IMG/VR virus record: IMGVR_UViG_3300037493_000418
Coordinates: 1-34,754 of that record
DNA from: a virus
DNA length: 34,754 nucleotides
Strand: one strand, 5' to 3'
Positions within the stretch are counted from its first letter, which is position 1, and the number at the start of each line of letters is the position of its first letter. Below the pieces are notes generated by a model that ran no database searches, was not told the origin of the DNA, and saw only the letters and a program-made list of their open reading frames with translations. The translations under genes and the position numbers were made by a program. Of the stretch, positions 11,474 through 20,331 are shown in pieces.

Positions 11474-13183
11474 TTACGCAATGCGTACAAAAGATAAATC
11501 AGAAGTTTGTGTAGTTGCACCGTTCGTAAACCTCAAGGTTCCAACACTAGGCGTTGAAAAAGCCAGTACGCTATTGCCCAAAGATACTAAAGTGATTGCT
11601 GGTGGGCTTGAATTATCAAGTCGCATAATTGAGTATGCGTATTCGGTTGTTGTTACGTTACCAGATGCATAAATAAGCCACGCTGATTTTCCATGCACCG
11701 CTTGTGTAAACGAAAAATCTTGTGTGCCTGCATTACCAAGCGTGTTGCTTGTTAACGAAGATGTACGATGTTTTCCGGCATAAAAAGGTGCTGTATTGTT
11801 AATATCTCCTATTTGTGAATTAGTCCCAATACATACTGCATCTGTTGACCCAATTGTTATAAATAACGAAGGCTTGCTAACATATATTGAATGAGTTGTA
11901 CCTTTATACAATGCCGCACTTGCAATCAACAACTCTATAAATGAAGTTCTTGTCGCGGCTGCGGCTGATACTTCACCAACACTACCAGCTCTATCAGCGA
12001 CAATTTCATACATTGAACCTAATGGCGCAGAATAAGTTTGAGTTCCATCGGAATCTAATACATACCCATGAACTCCTTGGTGGACAAACTTATATTTGTT
12101 GTATTTTGATTCTAAATAAACAGTTGCAATCCCATTATATCCACTTGCTTCATCTCTTGTTGTTGCGTTGTTAATGATGGAATCGCATTGACCAGAAAAT
12201 GCAACATTAGAAATTGAACAGAAGCGATGCCGCCCACGAATAAATGCTTTAGGAAAGTTTGCGCCTGAATTTACAATGGTTCCATTTGAAATATCAACAT
12301 ATTCAGCGCCATCTAAAATTATTGGTGCAAACATTAAGTCGCCATTTTGCGCCCCTGTTACGGCACAATTTACAGCCACAAAGTTTGTCACTACAATTTG
12401 AACTTTGTTGCCAAGTTCGTTTTCACCTGCTGTTGATGCCGATTGCGTTCCCGTAGATTGAGAAAAATATGCAAACACGCCGCAATCAATTGCAGTGATG
12501 TTGCTGTACACGGTTGGCCCAAATTGTGCGCCGCTTCCTAATACATTTGAGATTGCTATCGCGCAGTTTTCAACAACTACGTTGTCAACCATGATGTTTT
12601 CAAAATTTGTTTCAAACTGAAACGCTTTGCCGCCATAGTAATAATTTAATGGTGCGCCAGTTACACTATTTACATCAACTGTTCCAAAAGAACAATTCTT
12701 GACAATACCACCAATAAATTTAATGTTGTTGGCTTTAAACGCGTTATTTACTATGCCTGTTGCGGGGTCTAATCCTTCAACAACCGCAGCATTGTCGCCA
12801 GAGATTCCAAAATAAATAAAGTTATTGTCAATCTTTAAATTGATAATTTCAATGTTTTCTCCAGCAGCAACAAATGAATGACCAAGAGTTGTGTAGTCAC
12901 CCAGTTCAATCCATTCGTCGCAGATAAACCTTGTGTTTGATTTAACAACAATTTGATTGTCAATCAAATACGGCGACCCTTTACATGGCAACAACACTGT
13001 GCCGCCACCATTTGCAAATGCCGCATCACACGCCGCTTGAATAGCCAATTTCCAAGACTGAAAAGATGCAATAGTGTTAATACCGCCAGATTTTGCGGTG
13101 TGGGTAAAAACTAAACTAGAATAATCAAGGACGCTAAAAACGTCCCCAAGAATCATGGAGTTTGTTACTTTGGTCAGCGCCAT
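11474..13183 (-). CDS. Tailspike with beta-helix (pectate-lyase-like) domain
   Basis: The protein has 569 residues. The N-terminus (MALTKVTNSMILGDVFSVLDY) is a conserved virion-attachment leader of podovirus spikes. F-A-N-G-G-G-T-V-L-L-P (about 55-65) opens a right-handed parallel beta-helix. Repeated short strands with Asn turns follow (NIEIINLKIDNNFIYFG, NIKFIGGIVKNCSFG, VVENCAIAISNV). The C-terminal 150 residues look like a separate receptor-binding or trimerisation beta-sandwich. It probably binds and may cleave surface polysaccharide. Catalytic residues cannot be placed by eye. Base composition is clearly more AT-rich than the flanking structural genes. Confidence 0.8.
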   Translation of the reverse strand: MALTKVTNSMILGDVFSVLDYSSLVFTHTAKSGGINTIASFQSWKLAIQAACDAAFANGGGTVLLPCKGSPYLIDNQIVVKSNTRFICDEWIELGDYTTLGHSFVAAGENIEIINLKIDNNFIYFGISGDNAAVVEGLDPATGIVNNAFKANNIKFIGGIVKNCSFGTVDVNSVTGAPLNYYYGGKAFQFETNFENIMVDNVVVENCAIAISNVLGSGAQFGPTVYSNITAIDCGVFAYFSQSTGTQSASTAGENELGNKVQIVVTNFVAVNCAVTGAQNGDLMFAPIILDGAEYVDISNGTIVNSGANFPKAFIRGRHRFCSISNVAFSGQCDSIINNATTRDEASGYNGIATVYLESKYNKYKFVHQGVHGYVLDSDGTQTYSAPLGSMYEIVADRAGSVGEVSAAAATRTSFIELLIASAALYKGTTHSIYVSKPSLFITIGSTDAVCIGTNSQIGDINNTAPFYAGKHRTSSLTSNTLGNAGTQDFSFTQAVHGKSAWLIYASGNVTTTEYAYSIMRLDNSSPPAITLVSLGNSVLAFSTPSVGTLRFTNGATTQTSDLSFVRIA

Positions 13184-13192
13184 GATTTATCC

Positions 13193-14344
13193 TTAGACGT
13201 AATAAGTCAAAGTGCCGTACAACACGGTATTTCCAGCAGAAATTCCACTTACGTTTACTTGTGAATATGCACTAGCTGTCGCCATAGTCCGTAAAGTCAA
13301 TTTATCGCCTGCCGACAAAGCACCTTCAAATGCTAACTGCCCCAAATATGTTAAATTACTTGCTGCTGTTGCGGCAATTACAACTTTACCTGAAGCAAAG
13401 TTAAACGGTATGCCAGCTACTTGGATAGCGCCAGACCAACTTCCAACATTGTCAACTTGAAAGCTAAAGCCTATCGTAACTTGGTTTCCGACTTTTGTGT
13501 ATATTCCATACGCACTTGAAACAGCGGCAGCACCAGCGCTTCCTGCATTACTTGATAAATCTGGAGTCCATGACCCAGTTTCGTAATCATCTAGCAACTC
13601 ACTTGTGCCTGTGCCTGCTGTGGCGGTAAAGTCGATGCCTTTGCCAGATGTGCCGATGACTAGGTTGCCGTTGTCAATTCGAATATTACCGCCAACAACA
13701 TCCAATTTTTCTGTTGGGCCAACTGTTCCCACACCAACACGACTGTTTGTTGCATCTGTGCAGAAAAGGTTGGCATCTGTGTCGCCTTCAATCCGCACAT
13801 TAAATACAGCACCGATTTCGTTAATCACAAGATTGGTTGTGCCGATAATCATCTTTTCAGTCAATGCACCAGCGGTTGCAGTCTCAAAGTGAAGCTGGCC
13901 CTGTTCAGCGGTTGACGTTGGGCTGAGAATAGATGCATGAATTAAACCGTAGGCTTGTTTGTTGCCTGCTGAATCTTCACCATTGAACTCAATTTCGCCT
14001 AATGTGTCAGATGCGGCTGGTGTTGCCGAATCTCTATATAACTCCAGCAATGGGGATGCTGTCGCGCCAGCATCGGTTGATGTCAGTGTCACGTTGGCAA
14101 AGTTGCCATCAGACCCGCCCTCAACCCTTTGCCAGACTGCACCGTTATAGACTATCCAATCACCTAAACCAAAGAATAATTGCACACCACCAAAGGTTTG
14201 CGTTCCTGCGGTACTGACCACATAGTAATCACCCTTTGCGCCAGTGCCATCTGCCAGCGTTGGGGTATTGCTTGAGGCATTCCATGTGCCTTTGTAGTTC
14301 AATGCACCGATGGCATTGGTAATAGATGAAACTGTCTTAAGCAT
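13193..14344 (-). CDS. Tail fibre protein
   Basis: The 383-residue protein begins with a Y-K-G-T-W-N-A-x-x-N-T-P-T-L module and G-D-Y-Y-V-V, as in phage fibres with carbohydrate-binding-like repeats. A middle part carries T-N-S-R-V-G-V-G-T-V-G-P-T-E-K-L-D-V-V-G-G-N-I-R-I, a segment that usually precedes trimeric fibre shafts or chaperone domains. The C-terminal 140 residues are a Ser/Ala/Gly-rich beta domain (D-D-Y-E-T-G-S-W-T-P). It is one of several receptor-binding candidates. No intramolecular peptidase motif is clear. Confidence 0.75.
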   Translation of the reverse strand: MLKTVSSITNAIGALNYKGTWNASSNTPTLADGTGAKGDYYVVSTAGTQTFGGVQLFFGLGDWIVYNGAVWQRVEGGSDGNFANVTLTSTDAGATASPLLELYRDSATPAASDTLGEIEFNGEDSAGNKQAYGLIHASILSPTSTAEQGQLHFETATAGALTEKMIIGTTNLVINEIGAVFNVRIEGDTDANLFCTDATNSRVGVGTVGPTEKLDVVGGNIRIDNGNLVIGTSGKGIDFTATAGTGTSELLDDYETGSWTPDLSSNAGSAGAAAVSSAYGIYTKVGNQVTIGFSFQVDNVGSWSGAIQVAGIPFNFASGKVVIAATAASNLTYLGQLAFEGALSAGDKLTLRTMATASAYSQVNVSGISAGNTVLYGTLTYYV

Positions 14345-14354
14345 TGATTTCTCC

Positions 14355-14837
14355 TTAAATCAGGAACTCGATGATCGAGGTTAATGGGGGTGCTTGGCTG
14401 AATGTCACATTACCGCCGGTCACCGTGTAGGTGTTTTGGTTCTGATAGACACCATTGATATAAATTGCGAACGGTGTAGAGGTCACAGGAAAAATGGTCT
14501 GTGTTCCGTTGCCGGTTGCATTAGTTGCCGCTGACCCAGATGAAATATTCCCATTAAACGAGGTGTAGACCACGCTGCCCTTGCTGTCCAGCACCTGAAT
14601 GCTGTAGTCCGTGGCCGCATAGAAACGCGAGGGCGTTCCCTGGTACACCGGATAGCCATTGAGCGTGCGGATAGGCTGCACTGCTGGAATGGTCAGAGCT
14701 GCGTCCCAATAGACCGCGATGGGGTTGACCTGGGGGTTCAGGTTGACCGTGCCAATCCAGATGTACCCGTTCTCCAACGGCAGGCCGTCAGTGCCAGCGA
14801 ATGCTGGGTATGGCGGTTGAATCGAGAGTGCGGACAT
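14355..14837 (-). CDS. P22-tailspike-type head-binding domain as a separate protein (160 aa)
   Basis: The first 110 residues resemble the P22 tailspike head-binding domain: F-x-x-x-D-G-L-P-L-E-N-G-Y-I-W-I-G, then V-N-P-I-A-V-Y-W-D-A-A-L-T, P-I-R-T-L-N-G-Y-P-V-Y and Y-S-I-Q-V-L-D-S-K-G-S-V-V-Y. In P22 this domain is fused to a beta-helix, but here the protein stops after a further 50-residue T-N-A-T-G-N-G-T-Q-T-I-F-P-V module. It may be an adaptor that attaches the fibre and spike encoded next to it. The start follows the stop of the ejection-protein gene by one base. Confidence 0.75.
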   Translation of the reverse strand: MSALSIQPPYPAFAGTDGLPLENGYIWIGTVNLNPQVNPIAVYWDAALTIPAVQPIRTLNGYPVYQGTPSRFYAATDYSIQVLDSKGSVVYTSFNGNISSGSAATNATGNGTQTIFPVTSTPFAIYINGVYQNQNTYTVTGGNVTFSQAPPLTSIIEFLI

Positions 14838-17195
14838 TTATTGGTTCTCCTGGTCGAATTGGCGCTCGGCTTGGGTTGCTGTCTGCAACCATTGAATCCT
14901 TGCGTCCAATGCTTTCGGCAGTTTAGCTGCATCTGCAAAATTCTGGAAGGATTGTGACATGGCTGCACGACGAATGGTAGCTGCGCTTGGCGTGCCTTTG
15001 GTTGCGGCTTCGATGGTAAGTTTCTGGAATGCCTCATCAGCAAACAGTTTTCCTGCGGCTTTGACGCGATCTTCAGCTCCTTGCGACATAAATTTAATAA
15101 TGTCTGGCGCAATGGCACCTCCACCAGGCACAACGCCAGCCACTGCTGTTGCAGCTCTTTGGGTAATGCTGCTGTTCATAACCTTGCCAATCAGACCTTC
15201 AGGGTTAGCAAAGGCTTGGTTTGCCTTGCCGGTAGTAAGCACCTGCGCCCGTGCGTCAGTAATGCGCTTAGAAACCTCAAACAAATCACGCAGCACGTTT
15301 GCCGAGTCTTTGCCCAACGTGTCCACAATCGTCTTGTAGACAGGAGGATTAGCACGAAGCTGGGGATAAATGGTTGCAAACTCAGAAAATCCGAATCCAC
15401 CTTTCTCAGCGCCTCTGGCCGAGCGCGTAACGGACGCCAGCGCGGTGGCTATCGTCTCTTTGCGCAAGTCTTCTGGAACGGTCTTGAGCAGGCGGTTGAA
15501 TTCGCCTGCATCGCCCTTGGCCGCGCCTGTGATGGCGGTGCGCATCTTGTTGGCTATGCTGCCCTCGATGTCCTGGCCAAACGCATTCACAATGCGCTTG
15601 CCCAAGGCACGCTCTTTTGCGTAGATTAGATTGGCCGCACGCAGTTGCTGGCGCAGTTCTTCGCCGCCGATGTTGCCCACGTTGGTCAGTTGATCGTCAG
15701 CCAGTGCCGCATACAGGCGTTTTAGGTCTGCTTCGGCCATGCTCCCATATGGTGATTCCATCTTGTTGATGGCTTTCCCAATCAAACCTTTTTCACGCTG
15801 CAAACGACCATAGGTGATGTTTCCTTCGTCGATCATCTTGGATAGATTGCGCTCGGCTGCGGACATTCCTGTTTCGCCCACCTCGGCCTTGACAGAATCA
15901 AGGGTTGTTCTGAGCTTTGGAAGTTCGACAACCGATGTCTTTGGAACCACCTCATCGACTGCATTGTAAATTTTGCCAGCCGCTGTATTGAGGTCTGATC
16001 TGGTCTTGGTCAGCGAGTCTTTGATCTTTTGCGAGACCACGCCAGGTGCGACTGCACCTTCGACAAAAGTGGCATCGAATTGCTTGATTACATCGTCGGC
16101 CTTGTCAACGGCTTGCGTAACAGTAGTGCGCCATGCGGCTTCGGCTTCGCTGCCTGCGGCTGAACGAGTCAGGCCTGCGGCTGCTCGGACTTGTGGGTTG
16201 TCGCTGAATACGTCGGCAGGCAATTGAATGCCAAGCCGGTCGGCTGCTTCTTTGGCTGCTACGTTGACCTGGGCAAGATCGGCCAGCCGGTCGCGTGCGC
16301 CAGTTGAGCCAAAGCCTGTGCCTGCTGCTTTTTGAATTAAATCATTAACTGATTCTTGAGTGACTTCAGACACGACGGGGGCGGCTGGGGCTACTGGCGC
16401 TGCTGGTGCAACCTCTGGCATTGGTGCGGCCATTGGGGCCGCTGGAGGCGCTTCTGGGGCCATTGCTGTGCCCATTGATGCGCCTGGCGCTCCTGGTGCT
16501 GCCGCAGGCGTTGGCGTGCGGCCTGGGCCTGTCATGCGCTGGATGCCGCCTTTGACTGCCTGAACAACTGGAGGCACAACCCGTTGCAAAATCTGTCCTG
16601 CTGGGCCTGTTGCCGCTGCCATGCCAACTTCGCCAATGTCGAACTTTCCACCAGTTGCTGCTTGGCTTGCTTCAATAGCTGACTGAGTTACTGCCGCTGT
16701 TCCAATTGCGCCAGGAATCGTGACTGCTCGGCCTACGGGTGTGAATGCTGCAAGTGCTGAACCGACGCGGGGGAGATCGCCAAAGGTCAGGCCTGGGGTG
16801 ATTGCGTATTCTTTTTGGTCAACGGACGAGCGCATTAGGTAGTTACCTTTTGCGTCTTGACGAACTTGAACGCCAGGGAAGTTAGCCTGCAAGACCTGCA
16901 CCGTTTCCTCGGGGGCGCTCATCAGCGTGCCCAATGCGGTTTTGAAACCTGCCACGCTCAACTGGTTGAGTTCTGGCATGTTCACCCATTCCGGCAGTGT
17001 TTGGGTCTCAGGCGTTGCGCGTGCGCGGCCAGTGACCTGCTCGGACAGGCCTTCAAAGAATCCCATCTTTGGCTGTTGTGATGCCGCCCACTGTTCAGGA
17101 GACATAGGCGCCGCAGCGGGTGCTGTAGCCATAGGTGCAGACGCTGCTGGCGCAGCTTGCTTAGTCTGTGATGCCAGCCATTCTTCTGGACTCAT
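14838..17195 (-). CDS. Large DNA-ejection protein, P22 gp16-like position (785 aa)
   Basis: The ATG at 17195 overlaps the previous stop by ATGA. The N-terminus carries two copies of a short motif (MSPEEWLASQ and MSPEQWAASQ) separated by an Ala/Pro linker. A hydrophobic, Gly/Ala-rich segment follows (about 160-220), then a long Ala/Pro-rich hinge (about 235-290). The remainder is mostly helical (E-A-A-W-R-T-T-V-T-Q-A-V-D-K-A-D-D, A-A-E-R-N-L-S-K-M-I-D-E-G-N). Place and size fit the third ejection protein, which exits the virion into the cell envelope with the DNA. No lytic transglycosylase motif is obvious. Confidence 0.7.
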   Translation of the reverse strand: MSPEEWLASQTKQAAPAASAPMATAPAAAPMSPEQWAASQQPKMGFFEGLSEQVTGRARATPETQTLPEWVNMPELNQLSVAGFKTALGTLMSAPEETVQVLQANFPGVQVRQDAKGNYLMRSSVDQKEYAITPGLTFGDLPRVGSALAAFTPVGRAVTIPGAIGTAAVTQSAIEASQAATGGKFDIGEVGMAAATGPAGQILQRVVPPVVQAVKGGIQRMTGPGRTPTPAAAPGAPGASMGTAMAPEAPPAAPMAAPMPEVAPAAPVAPAAPVVSEVTQESVNDLIQKAAGTGFGSTGARDRLADLAQVNVAAKEAADRLGIQLPADVFSDNPQVRAAAGLTRSAAGSEAEAAWRTTVTQAVDKADDVIKQFDATFVEGAVAPGVVSQKIKDSLTKTRSDLNTAAGKIYNAVDEVVPKTSVVELPKLRTTLDSVKAEVGETGMSAAERNLSKMIDEGNITYGRLQREKGLIGKAINKMESPYGSMAEADLKRLYAALADDQLTNVGNIGGEELRQQLRAANLIYAKERALGKRIVNAFGQDIEGSIANKMRTAITGAAKGDAGEFNRLLKTVPEDLRKETIATALASVTRSARGAEKGGFGFSEFATIYPQLRANPPVYKTIVDTLGKDSANVLRDLFEVSKRITDARAQVLTTGKANQAFANPEGLIGKVMNSSITQRAATAVAGVVPGGGAIAPDIIKFMSQGAEDRVKAAGKLFADEAFQKLTIEAATKGTPSAATIRRAAMSQSFQNFADAAKLPKALDARIQWLQTATQAERQFDQENQ

Positions 17196-18655
17196 TGCAC
17201 CCCCATAGATTGTTTGTATGCGCCCCACTGAGCATCAGTGAAGTTTGCAGGACGAGTGTAAGTTTTTCCATTGACCGTGACGCTGTTGCCAGATGCTTCA
17301 GGTGGTCTAAGGGCAGTCGGTGCTACCTCGGTTTCAGTATAAAAAATGTTTTGGGTATTTAATCCGTAGCCTTTGGCAATGCGGCCAATACCTTTGCGAA
17401 CAGTGTCTTCCTGTTGCCCAGAAACCTTAAAAAGGTTTTCAGCCTGTCCCCTGAATGCTTTTCGCTGCGTTGGGTTTAGTCTGCCACCTGTAACCAGATT
17501 GTTGTAAACGTTTCTAATACGATCAGGAACACCCGCAGCATTTTGTGCGTTGGCAAATTCACCACTGTTCACTGTTGAACCAGTGTCTTGCATTTTCATG
17601 AAGTTGAAAACTAATGCTAAGTCTGCTGGGGCTTCTTCGTCTGGTGTTTTTGGATCAGACACAGCCAAAATCCGGCCATAAGCAGATTTGACATCTTGGT
17701 AACCTTTTGTTTGATCGCTGTATTCCTTGCGGAATTTTGCTTCAGCTTCTGGGCGTTTGTCCAAAGGAATAACGCCCGAGGCTATTTCATCTGCTTGTTT
17801 CTGGGCGAGGGTTGCATCTGCGCCAGACTTTTTTGCCGCAGCATCAGATGCCTTAACTGCAGCTTCAGCCTGTTTAATCTGACTTTCTGTCAGACCAAGT
17901 TGAAGGCCCTGCTGTCGCACATTCAGTACTTGCTTAGCCCGTTCAAATTCGGCTAGCGTTGCTTCTCTGTCAGCTTGCGCCTTTGCTAGTTTTAATGCGG
18001 CAGCTTCAATTTCTCCTGCGGTGATTGCTTTCTCTTGAGCTATTAAAGCATCTGCTTCCGCTTTGTCTGCTTTTGCAAGTTTTTCACGCAATCCCGCTGG
18101 TGCTTCTGCCGCCGCTCTGCCTTCTTGGCTGAGTGATATGGCACTGCTGATAACGTCTTTACCACCAGGCATCTGCGAGATAGTGAAGCCGAAATAATCT
18201 TCGGTGGCTTGGGGGTTCTCCTTGGCCACATTGCGCCAGGTCTCCAAGAACTTGGCACCAGCTTCGTCGCCGGAAGTGCGCTTGCCTTCAATCTGCTGGT
18301 CAAGTAGACCAATAGCAATCTCTGGCTTTTTTGCCTTGAATGCAGAAAATACTTGGCCCGCTTGTTGCAGTGCTACATTCTGACGCTCACCTGACAACAT
18401 TTCAAAACTTTTACGAATAGATTGTGCTTGCGTTTCTGGCAGCATCATGGAAAGGTTGGCATAGTCTGCAGCGGTTGCATTTGGCCCACGCAGTTTGGCA
18501 AAACCGTCTTGGATTAGCTTTTGCTGTGCCATTTGTTGCGTTTGCTGCTCTTGCTTTAAGCCAGCCTCTCGAATGCTCGCACCAGTCTGAAAAGCGCCTA
18601 AGAAGGCTTGTGTCGGGTCAGCGATTTGAACGCCGTAATCAATGGGTGCTGGCAT
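17192..18655 (-). CDS. DNA-ejection protein, P22 gp20-like position (487 aa)
   Basis: The start at 18655 overlaps the previous stop by TAATG. The N-terminal segment D-P-T-Q-A-F-L-G-A-F-Q-T-G-A-S-I-R-E-A leads into a long helical, Gln/Ala-rich region (about 25-300) with strong coiled-coil character. The C-terminal third (K-G-Y-Q-D-V-K-S-A-Y-G-R-I, L-V-F-N-F-M-K-M-Q-D-T-G-S-T-V-N-S-G-E-F-A) is a conserved domain in podovirus internal virion proteins. The gene sits between the gp7-like and gp16-like genes, as in P22. Confidence 0.75.
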   Translation of the reverse strand: MPAPIDYGVQIADPTQAFLGAFQTGASIREAGLKQEQQTQQMAQQKLIQDGFAKLRGPNATAADYANLSMMLPETQAQSIRKSFEMLSGERQNVALQQAGQVFSAFKAKKPEIAIGLLDQQIEGKRTSGDEAGAKFLETWRNVAKENPQATEDYFGFTISQMPGGKDVISSAISLSQEGRAAAEAPAGLREKLAKADKAEADALIAQEKAITAGEIEAAALKLAKAQADREATLAEFERAKQVLNVRQQGLQLGLTESQIKQAEAAVKASDAAAKKSGADATLAQKQADEIASGVIPLDKRPEAEAKFRKEYSDQTKGYQDVKSAYGRILAVSDPKTPDEEAPADLALVFNFMKMQDTGSTVNSGEFANAQNAAGVPDRIRNVYNNLVTGGRLNPTQRKAFRGQAENLFKVSGQQEDTVRKGIGRIAKGYGLNTQNIFYTETEVAPTALRPPEASGNSVTVNGKTYTRPANFTDAQWGAYKQSMGVQ

Positions 18656-19389
18656 TAGAATTTCCCTAAACTAATTAAAGTACCAAGCGGATCAGAGGAT
18701 GCGTTTGCTTCATTTAGCATTGATTGTGTAATACCAGAATTGCTAAACTTACCACCAAGTCCACTATAAATTCCAAGACCACCAGCAATTCCTCCTGGTA
18801 TTGCACCAAATGCTCTGCCTTGTCCAATATCACCACCTGCAATCGCTGCGCCTTGCTCGCCAAGCAAGCCGGATATTCTCTGACCTGTTTGCATTCCAGC
18901 AGTACCGACACCGGCTGCGGATTGTTGCCCGAGCGATGTCATGCCACCCAAGCGGCCATATTGTTGCTCGATGAGGCTAGACAAGAGCTGGGGACGGAAC
19001 TGGCCGAGTGCTGCCTGAATGTTGCCGCCACGCAGGCCACCAGTGGCCGATGCACGTTGCAGCAGTGCTTCTTCGCCCTGTGCTGCAAGGGCTTTATATG
19101 TCTCGCCGCCACTGATGCGCTCGATGGCTGCACGCTCGGCCTCTGGGCCTTTGAGGCCAAGGAAGGCTTGCTGCTGCTCAAGTGCACCTGGACCAGCCTC
19201 GGTATAAGGCTGAAGTAATTTTTGAACTGCATCAAATTGCCGACGCTGTTCTTCAATGCCGCTTTGGGCTGCGCCTGCCTGAGTAGATGCCGCTGATTTT
19301 GCTGCGTCAGCCTGAGCCATGCCTGAGATTAGCGTTGCGCCGCCTACTGCGATTCCAGCGATTGCTGCGCCTGATAGTCCGAATGTCAT
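18655..19389 (-). CDS. DNA-ejection protein, P22 gp7-like (244 aa)
   Basis: The N-terminus has a membrane-like hydrophobic helix (A-A-I-A-G-I-A-V-G-G-A-T-L-I-S-G, about residues 7-22). A helical Ala/Gln-rich region (Q-R-R-Q-F-D-A-V-Q-K-L-L-Q-P-Y) and a glycine-rich tail (I-P-G-G-I-A-G-G-L-G-I-Y-S-G-L-G) follow. This is the usual texture of phage injection proteins, which pass the envelope during DNA entry. It is first in the ejection-protein cluster and overlaps the cupin stop by ATGA. Confidence 0.75.
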   Translation of the reverse strand: MTFGLSGAAIAGIAVGGATLISGMAQADAAKSAASTQAGAAQSGIEEQRRQFDAVQKLLQPYTEAGPGALEQQQAFLGLKGPEAERAAIERISGGETYKALAAQGEEALLQRASATGGLRGGNIQAALGQFRPQLLSSLIEQQYGRLGGMTSLGQQSAAGVGTAGMQTGQRISGLLGEQGAAIAGGDIGQGRAFGAIPGGIAGGLGIYSGLGGKFSNSGITQSMLNEANASSDPLGTLISLGKF

Positions 19390-19844
19390 TTTGATTGCTC
19401 CAAGTGCTCAGGCTGCACAGCATCAAGGGCCGGTGCTGGCGCTGGAATGGTGAACAAGTCCCACAGCGCCTGCGGTTGCTGTTCGTTGGTTGGGTTGGCG
19501 TGGAATGTTGTCACCTCAACGTCAGTCAAGGCAATGCCAGCACGCTTAGTGCCGATCTTGGAGACGCTCATGTCGCCTGGTCCAAGGGTGCGGGGGCCAT
19601 TGTCTGTGCTGACGATGAGGCTGCCTTTGCGCACCATGAAGAAAGATTCTTCGCGGTGGATTGCGCCAGTTAAAGCAGTACCTGCGGGAATGTGCATTGT
19701 GCGAGCGTAGAGACCAGCGCAGAAGGCGTGATCGACAGGCATGTCTACCTGTGGCAGCTTCAACAGCTCGGCCTCCAGGCGATAGATTGGCAGGTGCTCG
19801 GCTGGCACGCCAGCTTGGACTTCCTGAACCACGACATTGCTCAT
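19386..19844 (-). CDS. Cupin-fold protein in the virion gene cluster (152 aa)
   Basis: The centre matches a single cupin domain: T-G-A-I-H-R-E-E-S-F-F-M-V-R-K-G (about 59-74), P-R-T-L-G-P-G-D-M (about 84-92), and F-H-A-N-P-T-N (about 113-119). Possible metal ligands are the two histidines and a glutamate, though the second motif is degenerate. Cupin proteins recur in podovirus genomes next to ejection genes with no proven role; a structural or sugar-binding role is possible. Start preceded by GAGGAG. Confidence 0.7.
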   Translation of the reverse strand: MSNVVVQEVQAGVPAEHLPIYRLEAELLKLPQVDMPVDHAFCAGLYARTMHIPAGTALTGAIHREESFFMVRKGSLIVSTDNGPRTLGPGDMSVSKIGTKRAGIALTDVEVTTFHANPTNEQQPQALWDLFTIPAPAPALDAVQPEHLEQSK

Positions 19845-19918
19845 CGGACACTCCTCTTCAGGGTGAGCCGCTGGTGGCCCGATAGACTCAGCGCCATCAT
19901 TGTCCCATATTTCGGCAT
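19841..19918 (-). CDS. Possible 25-aa micro-gene coupled to the cupin gene
   Basis: An ATG at 19918 opens a short frame (MPKYGTMMALSLSGHQRLTL start) that ends in an ATGA overlap with the cupin gene and covers the whole gap between it and the upstream cysteine-rich gene. It has only a weak ribosome-binding site. It may be a coupling leader rather than a functional protein. The cupin frame itself is open back to the upstream gene's TGA. Confidence 0.35.
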   Translation of the reverse strand: MPKYGTMMALSLSGHQRLTLKRSVR

Positions 19919-19922
19919 TTCG

Positions 19923-20321
19923 TCAATCCATCTCAGATTCGCGCTCTTCCCAGGCTTGGCAGACGCGCATGTCGTTACAGATGAAGTTCAGCTTTTCACA
20001 ATGCCCACGGAAGCCTGCGCCTTTGTCATAGGTTGCCAATGGGATACGCTCTATCCTGACTTGGGTCATGAACGTGTTGTCGTAATACTCGCAGTTTGAG
20101 CAATGCTTGCGACGGGCGTCCTTCTCATCGCACTGCATGGCTTCGGCCAGACCCACGTAGAACTTTTTGTTTGCGCCTGGTTCGTTGGTAGGCACTTCGG
20201 GGCCATAGTTCCAGTCTTGTACTGCAATGGCGTAGTTCTTTTTGTTTTGGGCTGTGGTAACGAATTCGTCTTCCATCGGCAGACCCATAAACCCCTTTGG
20301 CATCATCATAAATTTGTCCAT
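19923..20321 (-). CDS. Cysteine-rich, probably metal-binding protein (132 aa)
   Basis: The second half has seven cysteines in K-H-C-S-N-C-E-Y-Y-D and G-H-C-E-K-L-N-F-I-C-N-D-M-R-V-C-Q-A-W, plus one earlier. The spacing recalls high-potential iron-sulfur-like or zinc-binding small proteins known in aquatic phages. The N-terminus M-M-M-P-K-G-F-M-G-L-P-M is methionine-rich. It precedes the cupin gene. The function is not known; cofactor type cannot be decided from sequence. Confidence 0.6.
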   Translation of the reverse strand: MDKFMMMPKGFMGLPMEDEFVTTAQNKKNYAIAVQDWNYGPEVPTNEPGANKKFYVGLAEAMQCDEKDARRKHCSNCEYYDNTFMTQVRIERIPLATYDKGAGFRGHCEKLNFICNDMRVCQAWEERESEMD

Positions 20322-20331
20322 GCTGTTCTCC

